Part shown: positions 53,762 to 62,944 of the stretch, piece after piece
Position numbering within the stretch: position 1 is the first letter of the stretch
Layout of the letters: every line of letters starts with the position of its first letter
NCBI GenBank assembly: GCA_963708245.1
Contig: OY970201.1
Coordinates: 3,224,001 to 3,288,000, forward strand
Direction: 5' to 3'
DNA length: 64,000 nucleotides
DNA from: CAVYXK01 sp963708245
GTDB taxonomy: Bacteria; Pseudomonadota; Alphaproteobacteria; Acetobacterales; Acetobacteraceae
Notes under the pieces: generated by a model
Database searches by the model: none
Seen by the model: the letters and a program-made list of their open reading frames with translations, nothing else
What the model was told of the DNA's origin: nothing
Translations under genes and position numbers: made by a program

Positions 53762-54591
53762 TCGCGCCGGAGGCGGGGCTGTCCGTAGGCCGGCAATGCA
53801 CGCTGCTCGGGATCGCGCGCAGCAGCTTCTATTACCAGCCTCGGCCGATCTCTGCGCCGGAACTCGGTCTGCTGAACCGGCTCGACCGGATTTTCACGGA
53901 ACATCCAGTGTATGGCAGCCGGCGGCTGCAAGTGGCGCTGTCGCGCGAGGGGATTTCGGTGGGGCGTCGGCGCGTCCGACGGCTGATGCGCAAGCTGGGG
54001 CTGTGCGCGATCAGGCCGAAGCGGGACACCAGCAAGCCGCACCCTGAGCATAAAATCTATCCGTATCTGCTGCGCGACAAAACGATCGACCAGCCGAACC
54101 AGGTGTGGGCGAGCGACATCACGTACATCCCGATGCGCCGGGGATTTCTGTATCTTGTTGCGATCATCGATTGGGCGACGCGGCGGGTTCTGTCCTGGCG
54201 GTTGTCGAACACCCTGACGACCGGGTTCTGCGTCGACGCACTCAATGAAGCTCTTGTCCGGTACGGCAAGCCCGGAATTTTTAACACGGACCAGGGCTCA
54301 CAGTTTACGAGCGACACGTTCACGCGGGTGCTGTTGGATCATGGGATCGAGATCAGCATGGATGGGCGCGGGCGCTGCCATGACAATATCTTTGTCGAGC
54401 GCCTGTGGTGGACGGTGAAGTACGAATGGGTCTACCTGCGCCCGGCGGCCAACGGGCTTGAGCAAAGGCGCAGCTTTGCTGAATTCTTCGACTGGTACAA
54501 CCGGCGACGCCCGCACCAGGCGCTTGGATGGCAAACACCGGACGAGGCCTATTTCGGCAACGCCGGGCCGGCTGTGGCGGAGGCGGCATAA
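53758..54591 (+). CDS. IS3-family transposase OrfB (integrase core)
   Basis: A 277-residue DDE recombinase. After the HTH_21 part (LLNRLDRIFTEHPVYGSRRL, RRVRRLMRKLGLCAIRPKRD) the catalytic core has VWASDITYIPMRRGFLYLVA (first Asp), IFNTDQGSQFTSDTFTRVLL (second Asp) and HDNIFVERLWWTVKYEWVYL (Glu). YNRRRPHQALGWQTPDEAYF closes it. All three catalytic residues are present and the frame is intact, so the element may still be active. Confidence 0.95.
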   Translation: MIAPEAGLSVGRQCTLLGIARSSFYYQPRPISAPELGLLNRLDRIFTEHPVYGSRRLQVALSREGISVGRRRVRRLMRKLGLCAIRPKRDTSKPHPEHKIYPYLLRDKTIDQPNQVWASDITYIPMRRGFLYLVAIIDWATRRVLSWRLSNTLTTGFCVDALNEALVRYGKPGIFNTDQGSQFTSDTFTRVLLDHGIEISMDGRGRCHDNIFVERLWWTVKYEWVYLRPAANGLEQRRSFAEFFDWYNRRRPHQALGWQTPDEAYFGNAGPAVAEAA

Positions 54592-55460
54592 CGCGATGGC
54601 ACATCGACGCTGTGGATTTGTGGACAGTCGGCTGCGCCGATGCCCGCCTGACCGCGCGAGCGCGGTCCCCCATGGACAAGCCGGGGAAAACGCTCTGCGT
54701 TTCCCCCACCTTGCCCACAGGTCGGCGGCTGTCCATAAGCTCTACAGCGCACCAACAACAGCAAGGATTGAATTTGATTCCGGGAAAGGTGTAACCTTCA
54801 ACCGGCAACCAGCCTTAGCTTATTCTTCCCGGGACCTGTCCAAACAACCGGGACCACCGCAGTGGGCCCCGATCAGGAGGCGTGGGACTACGCTGCGCTG
54901 GTCACCTCAATGGACGATGAAATCCTGACGCTGGGGCAGTTGTATCGCGATCGGGCGGATTGCGAGAACGTTTTTGACGAGCTGAAGAACCAATGGGGTT
55001 GGGGCGGTTTCACGACACAGGACCTCACGCGGTGTCGGCTGCTGGCCGGTATCGTTGCACTGATCTACAACTGGTGGAGCCTGTTCGTCCGGCTGGCTGA
55101 TCCGGAGCACCATCGGGAGGCGATCACCACCCGACCCTTGCTGCTGTCGGCGATCGCGCAGCGCACCCAACACGCCGGCCAGGTGAGGCTGACGATCAGC
55201 AGCGCGCATGGCGCGCGCGACAAGGCGAGGCAAGCTTACCTGCGCATCGCCGGCTTTCTTGACCGGCTGCGAAAAAGTGCGGAGCAGTTGGATCCGCTGC
55301 AACGCTGGTATCGCATCCTCAGTGAAGCGCTCCGCTACTTCTTGCATGGCCGGCAACTGCAGCCACCGCTTCGCCTGAGCCCGGCCTGAGCAATTACCCC
55401 AGGTTGTGGGTCGTCACTTCAGACCGGCGACGATCGGACCCAACTGCCGGATTTAGGTTG

Positions 55461-56192
55461 ATGGACCTGCCGCGACCGGTCTCGCTTGCCGGCGCGTCGA
55501 ATGTGCGCGACCTCGGCGGCTGGCCGGCTGCCGGGGGGCGGGTGCGCTTCGGATGCGTGTTCCGTGCCGCTGCGCTGTCGGGGCTGACCGCGGCGGATGC
55601 CGATGCGCTGGGGGCGCTGAGGGTGCGGACGGTGTGCGATCTGCGCGGGACGGCAGAACGTGCCGCGGCGCCCACAGAGCTTGACGGCGCGCGCATCCAC
55701 TCGCTGCCGATCGAGCCGTCTGTCGGCGCCAGCTTGCGCGACATCCTGGCCACACGCGACGCCACCGGCGAGGACGTGCTGGTGCTGATGAGCCAAGCCT
55801 ACACCGCGTATGCGGTCGATTGGGCGCACCGTTATCGCGTGATGTTCGACCTGCTGCTGCGTGAGGATGGCGCGCTGCTGTTCCACTGCTCCGCCGGCAA
55901 GGACCGCACCGGCTTCGGCGCCGCGCTGATCCTGACCGCGCTGGGCACCCCGCGCGAAGCGGTGATGCAGGACTACCTCGCCAGCAACATGCTGTGGCGC
56001 GGCGAGGCGGATATCGCCGCTGGCCTGCCACAGGCGATCGCGGCAAAGCTGCTGCTGGTGCATCCCGAGTTGCTGGACGCCGCGTTCGCGGCGATCGATG
56101 CCGCGTATGGCGGGTTCGATCGCTACGCGGAGCTTCAGCTCGGACTCGATCCCGTGCGCCGCGAGCAATTGCGCGAACGGCTGATCGAATGA
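55461..56192 (+). CDS. Tyrosine phosphatase (IphP-type, PTP fold)
   Basis: A 243-residue protein starting at the ATG at 55461, inside the target duplication of the IS1380 element. It opens with PVSLAGASNVRDLGGWPAAG and VRFGCVFRAAALSGLTAADA, typical of the DUF1214-independent IphP/Y_phosphatase3 family. The signature is LLFHCSAGKDRTGFGAALIL with catalytic Cys142 and Arg148 (HCxxGxxR). The downstream helices include MQDYLASNMLW. It lacks a signal peptide. Before the insertion it was translationally coupled to the dehydrogenase gene. Confidence 0.93.
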   Translation: MDLPRPVSLAGASNVRDLGGWPAAGGRVRFGCVFRAAALSGLTAADADALGALRVRTVCDLRGTAERAAAPTELDGARIHSLPIEPSVGASLRDILATRDATGEDVLVLMSQAYTAYAVDWAHRYRVMFDLLLREDGALLFHCSAGKDRTGFGAALILTALGTPREAVMQDYLASNMLWRGEADIAAGLPQAIAAKLLLVHPELLDAAFAAIDAAYGGFDRYAELQLGLDPVRREQLRERLIE

Positions 56193-56276
56193 ATTTCGTC
56201 GTCTCACGGCAGAAGGCGGCAGCGGCAAAGGAACATGCCGCGCGTTCTGGCGAGCGGCAACAAAGTCAACTATCAG

Positions 56277-56353
<77 letters not shown>

Positions 56354-56496
56354 TTGGTTTGGTGAGTGGGCCCTCGGGTCAAGCCCGCGGGGGCCCGTGT
56401 CGGCACGGATCGCGTTGCGGTGGCATGGTCCCGCGGGCGTTGCTCGACCACCAGCTCACTGCGTTCGCTGTGTCTCGCATCGGCTAGGTTGGAAGA

Positions 56497-56610
56497 CCTG
56501 GCGGCGACCTACTCTCCCGTGGCTTGAGCCACAGTACCATGGGCGCTGGGGATTTTCACGGCCGAGTTCGGGATGGGATCGGGTGCGCTCTCCCCGCTGA
56601 AACCACCAGG
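56497..56610 (-). rRNA. rrf: 5S ribosomal RNA
   Basis: The minus strand reads CCTGGTGGTTTCAGCGGGG at the 5' end, CACCCGATCCCATCCCGAAC and CTCGGCCGTGAAA in the centre, and GAGAGTAGGTCGCCGCCAGG at the 3' end. The terminal helix (CCTGGTGG with CGCCAGG) is intact. The ends are approximate to a few bases. Confidence 0.95.
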
Positions 56611-56624
56611 TCGTCCAACCTAAT

Positions 56625-56794
56625 CAGTGGTCAGTTTTCAGTTGTCAGATATCAGAGGCAGGTTCTGGTGCGTGTGTTGTGCATGCCGCCGGACTTGATC
56701 CGGTGGTGCCCGGGCTGAGGATGATTTCTGCGCATGGCGTCAGTTTCCGCCGCCAATCGTCGTCTGGCAACTGACAACTGGAAACTGACAACTG
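56625..56794. repeat. CAGTNGTCAG inverted repeat in the 23S-5S spacer
   Basis: The left arm has CAGTGGTCAGTTTTCAGTTG near 56625 and the right arm (complement) CAGTTGTCAGTTTCCAGTTG near 56794; each arm is about 24-31 bases. They enclose about 115 bases that include the palindrome GCCGCCGGACTTGATCCGG. The repeats are of the same family as the ends of the 23S intervening sequence. Confidence 0.8.
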
Positions 56795-56914
56795 TCTTCG
56801 AGCCTGTCGGGCGATTAGGACCGGTCGGCTGAGTGCGTTGCCGCACGTATACCTCCGGCCTATCGACGTGATGGTCTATCACGGCCCTTGGGGAGACCTG
56901 GTTTAGAGGAGGGT

Positions 56915-56946
<32 letters not shown>

Positions 56947-57092
56947 TCCGCACATAGCTACCCGGCGGTGCCGCTGGCGCGACAACCGGTGCACCAGAGG
57001 TGCGTCCATCCCGGTCCTCTCGTACTGGGGACAGCGCCTCGCAAGTCTCCTTCACCCACGGCAGATAGGGACCGAACTGTCTCACGACGTTC

Positions 57093-57146
<54 letters not shown>

Positions 57147-57158
57147 GCTCCAGCCCCG

Positions 57159-57202
<44 letters not shown>

Positions 57203-57237
57203 ATGGACTCTTGGGGGAGATCAGCCTGTTATCCCTA

Positions 57238-57273
<36 letters not shown>

Positions 57274-57415
57274 GCGGGACCACCGGATCACTATGGCCGA
57301 CTTTCGTCTCTGCTCGGGCTGTCACCCTCGCAGTCAGGCGGGCTTGTGTCATTGCACTCAACAGCCGATGTCCGACCGGCCTGAGCCCACCATCGCGCGC
57401 CTCCGTTACTTTTTG

Positions 57416-57446
<31 letters not shown>

Positions 57447-57701
57447 ATGCAGGGTCCCGGATCGGGCTGACCGATCGCGGTTAGACAGCAAAAGAACCCA
57501 GGGTGGTATTTCAAGGCTGGCTCCGCGCAAGCTAGCGCCCACGTTTCATCGCCTCCCACCTATCCTACACAGGGTCCTTCTGCTGCCACTGCAAAGCTGC
57601 AGTAAAGGTTCATAGGGTCTTTCCGTCTGACCGCGGGTACCCCGCATCTTCACGGGGAATTCAATTTCGCTGAGCCGATGCCGGAGACAGTGGGGAAGTC
57701 G

Positions 57702-57831
<130 letters not shown>

Positions 57832-58368
57832 CGGGCAGGCGTCAGACCCTATACGTCGTCTTTCGACTTCGCAGAGCCCTGTGTTTTTACTAAACAGTCG
57901 CCACCCCCTGCTCTGTGCCACCCCCGGATGGTTGCCCAACCGGAGGTCTCGCTTATCCCGAAGTTACGCGAGCAATTTGCCTAGTTCCTTCGGCATCGTT
58001 CTCTCAAGCGCCTTGGTATGCTCTACCAGTCCACCTGTGTCGGTTTCGGGTACGGTCTCGTCGCTGGAGCTGTTTCCCGGGATGCGCACAAAGCCCCGAC
58101 AATCCGATAAGCCGGGACAACAGTTTGCATCCGTCACTACCAGCAGGCCCAGGAATGTTGACCTGGTTCCCATCGACTACGGCTCTCGCCCTCGCCTTAG
58201 GGGCCGGCTCACCCTGCGCGGATTAACCTTGCGCAGGAACCCTTGGACTTTCGGCGACGGAGTTTCTCGCTCCGTTTGTCGCTACTCATGTCAGCATTCG
58301 CACTTCCGATACCTCCACCGCCGCTCACGCGCACGGCTTCGCAGGCGTACGGAACGCTCCGCTACCGA

Positions 58369-58859
58369 ACAGTCGTCAGTTGTCAGTGGTCAGTTGTCAG
58401 ACAGGAGTTTTAAGTTTTGAGTTTGCCGGCTTGCAGGCGACGGAGCAAGCCACGCAGCATGCGCGCGATCTCCTCATAGGCACCCTGCCAGGCGCCGGCG
58501 CTGCGGCCCTCGGCAAAGCCGAGGTCGCGGGCATAGGCGCACCACAGCTTGGCTTCCTCTACCGAACCCAGCGTCATGATCACATAGCGGCAGAACTCGG
58601 CATCCGAACTCGCCTGCCGCCCCGACCCTTCAGCCAGCAGCGCACACACCGATTTCGAGGCCCGCCGCAACTGATCGGCAACCCCGCCATACTGTTCGGA
58701 TTTGGGAAAGCCCTGGCTCACCCGATGCAGATCGAGCGACAGCGCATAAGCCCGCCGGAACACCTCCAGCGACCATACGCCCCCGCCCGCCACCGCCGAG
58801 CCGGACTTTAAACTCTCTTCACTTCTGTCTGACAACTGACCACTAACAACTGACGACTG
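58369..58859 (-). mobile_element. 23S rRNA intervening sequence (IVS) in helix 45
   Basis: On the minus strand the 23S sequence reads CCACGTACCGAAGCTGTGGG up to 58860, and resumes as CGGTAGCGGAGCGTTCCGT at about 58368. In E. coli these two parts are joined by the short helix 45 stem-loop (near positions 1164-1185), a classical IVS site. The insert of about 491 bases has long inverted terminal repeats made of CAGT-N-GTCAG units (CAGTCGTCAGTTGTCAGTGG on the plus-strand left end, its near complement at the right end) and encodes a four-helix-bundle protein. The stem should be cut by RNase III, leaving a fragmented but functional 23S rRNA (established for other IVS elements; inferred here). Confidence 0.92.
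58410..58835 (-). CDS. Four-helix-bundle 23S rRNA intervening-sequence protein (S23 family)
   Basis: A 141-residue protein encoded within the 23S insertion, in the same direction as the rRNA. The family core is present: SLEVFRRAYALSLDLHRVSQ, GFPKSEQYGGVADQLRRASK, SVCALLAEGSGRQASSDAEF, CRYVIMTLGSVEEAKLWCAY and EEIARMLRGLLRRLQ. This matches the S23/IVP four-helix-bundle family (pattern FPK-E-yGL-sQlRRA--Si--niAEG--r---ef--f---a-GS--E---l---a-dLgy). These form pentameric barrels; a role in RNA or DNA binding is suspected, and their relative Avd serves in retroelements. The ATG at 58835 lies within the right terminal repeat, so translation would start next to the stem. Confidence 0.93.
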   Translation of the reverse strand: MSDRSEESLKSGSAVAGGGVWSLEVFRRAYALSLDLHRVSQGFPKSEQYGGVADQLRRASKSVCALLAEGSGRQASSDAEFCRYVIMTLGSVEEAKLWCAYARDLGFAEGRSAGAWQGAYEEIARMLRGLLRRLQAGKLKT

Positions 58860-58920
58860 CTCCCACAGCTTCGGTACGTGGCTTGAGCCCCGTTACATCT
58901 TCGGCGCGGGATTTCTGCTA

Positions 58921-58978
<58 letters not shown>

Positions 58979-59815
58979 TTGTTTTGGAATTCCCACATCC
59001 TTTCCCACTTAGCCACGATTTCGGGACCTTAGCTGGTGGTCTGGGCTGTTTCCCTCTCGACGACGGACCTTAGCACCCGCCGTCTGTCTGCCGCGCTATA
59101 CTCCACGGTATTCGGAGTTTGGTTAGGTTTGGTAAGGCTTTGGGCCCCCCTAGCCCATCCAGTGCTCTACCCCCGTGGGTAAACACGCGACGATCTACCT
59201 CAATAGATTTCGCGGAGAACCAGCTATTTCCGAGTTTGATTGGCCTTTCACCCCTAGCCACAGCTCATCCCCGACTTTTTCAACAGGCGTGGGTTCGGCC
59301 CTCCAGTGGGTGTTACCCCACCTTCAGCCTGGCCATGGCTAGATCACTCGGTTTCGGGTCTTCTGCCGGCAACTGAACGCCCTGTTCAAACTCGCTTTCG
59401 CTCCGCCTCCACCTAACGGCTTAAGCTCGCTGCCAACAGAAACTCGCTGACCCATTATACAAAAGGTACGCCGTCACCACGCACGGGCTCGCGCCCGCGG
59501 CGGCTCCGACTGCTTGTAGGCATTCGGTTTCAGGTCTCTTTCACTCCCCTCGTCGGGGTGCTTTTCACCTTTCCCTCACGGGTACTGGTCCACTATCGGT
59601 CACCAGGGAGTATTTAGGCTTGGAGGGTGGTCCCCCCGTCTTCGGACAGGATTGCACGTGTCCCGCCCTACTCATGGATCCGCACGAGGCATTCGCATAC
59701 GGGGCTGTCACCCGCTCCGGCCGGCCTTTCCAGACCGTTCTGCTGGCCTCGCACAAACCACTGGCCTCGTCCGCTTTCGCTCGCCACTACTCGCGGAATC
59801 TCCGTTGATGTCTGT

Positions 59816-59852
<37 letters not shown>

Positions 59853-60078
59853 GCCTCGTCAGACTATGGATTCATCTGACGATACCCCATAGGGGTGGGT
59901 TGCCCCATTCGGATATCCACGGATCAACGCCTGCTCGCGGCTCCCCGTGGCTTTGCGCAGCGTGCCACGTCCTTCATCGCCTCCTGGTGCCAAGGCATCC
60001 ACCGAATGCCCTTCTTATGCTCGAGACTTTCGCGGGATCACCGATCCCGCCGCCATGCACAGAAACCATCCTCAGAAC

Positions 60079-60109
60079 CAGTGGTCAGTGGTCAGGTGTC
60101 AGTGGTCAG
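60079..60109. repeat. CAGTGGTCAG direct repeats upstream of 23S
   Basis: Three tandem copies of CAGTGGTCAG or a near variant (CAGTGGTCAGTGGTCAGGTG, then TCAGTGGTCAG) lie in the tRNA-Ala-23S spacer, 50 bases upstream of the 23S 5' end. No opposite arm is evident here, so this may be a single remaining arm of a hairpin. Confidence 0.75.
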
Positions 60110-60422
60110 AAGTTCTCCGACCACCACAGACCAAACACCGGCAACCGTCGCGTTGGATGATCCGCATGGATCACTCTCGCTCAGCACCACCGGGTCGAGC
60201 CCGGTGGCATGCAACTACTCTCGCCTCTGAACACTGGCTCGGTTGCGGGTGGCATAGCCACCGGTCAGACATGCAACCGAGCGCGCCCAGAGACGCACCA
60301 GAACCTGATATACCCTGACAAAGATCAAAACCCCCTCGCGGGGGTAACAACGGCGCCGCACCGCCTCTCGCGGCCACGACGCCGAAACCCGAACCTCTCT
60401 CTCTGTGATACCCCGCCGCACC

Positions 60423-60498
60423 TGGTGGAGGTGATCGGACTCGAACCGACGACCCCCTGCTTGCAAAGCAGGTGCTCTCCCAGTTGAGCTACACCCCC
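60423..60498 (-). tRNA. tRNA-Ala(TGC)
   Basis: Minus strand, 76 bases with CCA encoded. The acceptor arm GGGGGTG pairs with CACCTCC and includes the G3-U70 identity pair of alanine tRNAs. The anticodon stem CTGCT/AGCAG closes TTTGCAA, anticodon TGC. It lies in the 16S-23S spacer. Confidence 0.97.
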
Positions 60499-60502
60499 CG
60501 GT

Positions 60503-60618
60503 AGTCGTCAGTCTTTAGTCTTCAGTCGTCAGAAAGGAGTTCGAAGGAGCTCGAGGTTTTTCAGACCTTGAACTTGAAACTTGCTTTCTGACGACTGAAA
60601 ACCAGCAACTGACAACTG
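60503..60618. repeat. CAGTNGTCAG hairpin between tRNA-Ile and tRNA-Ala
   Basis: The left arm is AGTCGTCAGTCTTTAGTCTT continuing into CAGTCGTCAGAAAGG (60503-60537). The right arm (complement) is CAGTTGTCAGTTGCTGGTTT continuing into TCAGTCGTCAGAAAG (60584-60618). The arms are about 35 bases each, separated by 46 bases that hold nothing recognisable. Confidence 0.85.
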
Positions 60619-60622
60619 TTCA

Positions 60623-60696
<74 letters not shown>

Positions 60697-60701
60697 AGAA
60701 A

Positions 60702-60793
60702 CAGTGGTCAGTCTCCAGTCGTCAGTGGTCAGAAAGAAAGTCTGAAGACTTTGAACTCCTTTCTGACAACTGAAAACTGATAACTGACAACTG
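60702..60793. repeat. CAGTNGTCAG hairpin between 16S and tRNA-Ile
   Basis: The left arm is CAGTGGTCAGTCTCCAGTCG continuing TCAGTGGTCAGAAAG (60702-60736). The right arm (complement) is CAGTTGTCAGTTATCAGTTT continuing TCAGTTGTCAGAAAG (60759-60793). The arms are about 35 bases with many matches, separated by about 22 bases. In RNA this is a long imperfect hairpin. Confidence 0.87.
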
Positions 60794-60977
60794 ATATCAC
60801 AGGGAAGGGATACGTTGGCGGCGCCGGTCGATGACCAGCAGAGAAGGTCCAGGCCAAGCCCCCGGCATCCGCCGAAGGCGATCGTGGAACGGCACTCAAT
60901 CAACTGACCACATGGATACCTGACCCATGTCCTCGGGCTTGACCCGAGGAACTGACCACATGTTGAGCACCATCCTT

Positions 60978-62490
<1,513 letters not shown>

Positions 62491-62788
62491 CATCACACGA
62501 CACTCCTTCACCAGGAGCGCCGCATAACGAACAGGACCCGAACTCGTCGGTCCCTTCCCCCACGTCCAAGCGGATGCCCGCCCAGGCGAGATGGAAAGAA
62601 CCCTCAAAACACTGTCTTGCGCGTCAAAGATACGCCAAAACAGCGCCCCAAGGGCCAACCGACCAAGTTCAGGTCACAAAACCCAAACCTAACCAGCCAA
62701 CCATCAACCAGGAACAAACCCACGCTCACCGCGCAAAGCCGTCCCCCATAGGACGCCGCCAACGTACCCCTTCCATCCATCATGCAAT

Positions 62789-62800
62789 TGTCAAAGAACA
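62789..62800 (-). promoter_or_regulatory. rRNA antitermination boxA
   Basis: On the minus strand the leader reads TGTTCTTTGACA, one or two changes from the rRNA boxA consensus TGCTCTTTAACA. It lies about 40 bases downstream of the promoter -10 hexamer and 300 upstream of 16S, the expected place for NusB/NusE loading. Confidence 0.75.
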
Positions 62801-62839
62801 AAAGACGCGGCCCGGAACCGGTCCGCGTCAGGGAGGCGG

Positions 62840-62868
62840 TATCTAGGCTCGGCCAGACGCCGTGTCAA
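62840..62868 (-). promoter_or_regulatory. rRNA operon promoter
   Basis: On the minus strand TTGACA (62863-62868) is separated by 17 bases from TAGATA (62840-62845). The -35 hexamer is perfect and the -10 hexamer differs from TATAAT at a few positions. A G+C-rich discriminator (CCGCCTCC) follows, as in stringently controlled stable-RNA promoters. boxA lies downstream in the leader. Confidence 0.75.
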
Positions 62869-62907
62869 CGGCGTGACACATCCTTTCCGCTGAAGTGACA
62901 AGTCAGC

Positions 62908-62937
62908 CGGGAAGCAGCGGCGAGCCGCTACTTCCCG
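62908..62937 (-). terminator. Hairpin downstream of clpB
   Basis: On the minus strand CGGGAAGTAGCGGC pairs with GCCGCTGCTTCCCG through a two-base loop: a 14-bp stem with one G-U pair. It starts about eight bases after the clpB stop. There is no U tract after it, so it may be a Rho-assisted or weak terminator, or a protective 3' stem that separates clpB from the rRNA promoter. Confidence 0.55.
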
Positions 62938-62944
62938 CCGGAGC

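Larger units (their letters stand above)
53396..54847 (+). mobile_element. IS3-family insertion sequence inside the IS1380 transposase
   Basis: The 1452-bp element is flanked by a 4-bp duplication CCGG at 53392-53395 and 54848-54851. The ends are imperfect inverted repeats: TTTTCTGGACAG on the left and TTGTTTGGACAG on the right (inward), followed by related inner repeats (ATAAGCTTAGGGCTGACC and ATAAGCTAAGGCTGGTTGCC). It carries the usual two overlapping transposase frames. Confidence 0.9.
52371..55389 (+). pseudogene. IS1380-family transposase, split by an IS3-family element
   Basis: The first part (52371-53395) reads VHVEWDAAAPVTPFGQLPFF, LGEPWVLDIDTTIKPLYGHQ (first catalytic Asp), and HSYMLSNLRLVLRVEVLPGD. 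The second part (54852-55389) reads WDYAALVTSMDDEILTLGQL, YRDRADCENVFDELKNQWGW (catalytic Glu region) and FTTQDLTRCRLLAGIVALIY. Removing 53396-54851 joins SGTTAVGPDQEAWDYAALV in frame and gives 521 codons including the stop, a normal IS1380 transposase. As it stands neither part can catalyse transposition alone. Confidence 0.93.
52313..55457 (+). mobile_element. IS1380-family insertion sequence containing an IS3-family element
   Basis: The ends carry a perfect 17-bp inverted repeat, CCTAAATCCGGCAGTTG at 52313-52329 and its complement at 55441-55457. A 5-bp duplication TTGAT flanks it at 52308-52312 and 55458-55462. Without the internal IS3-family insertion (1456 bases with the target duplication) the element would be 1689 bp, normal for the family. 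Confidence 0.93.

Noticed and set aside
56365..56400. GGGCCC palindrome between 5S and tRNA-fMet as a transcription terminator
   Set aside because: The hairpin is strong, but tRNA-fMet lies downstream in the same direction and no U tract follows; a processing stem is more likely.
60702..60793. CRISPR-like array in the rRNA spacers
   Set aside because: The repeats are short, imperfect and arranged as inverted arms of hairpins, without regular unique spacers or cas genes.
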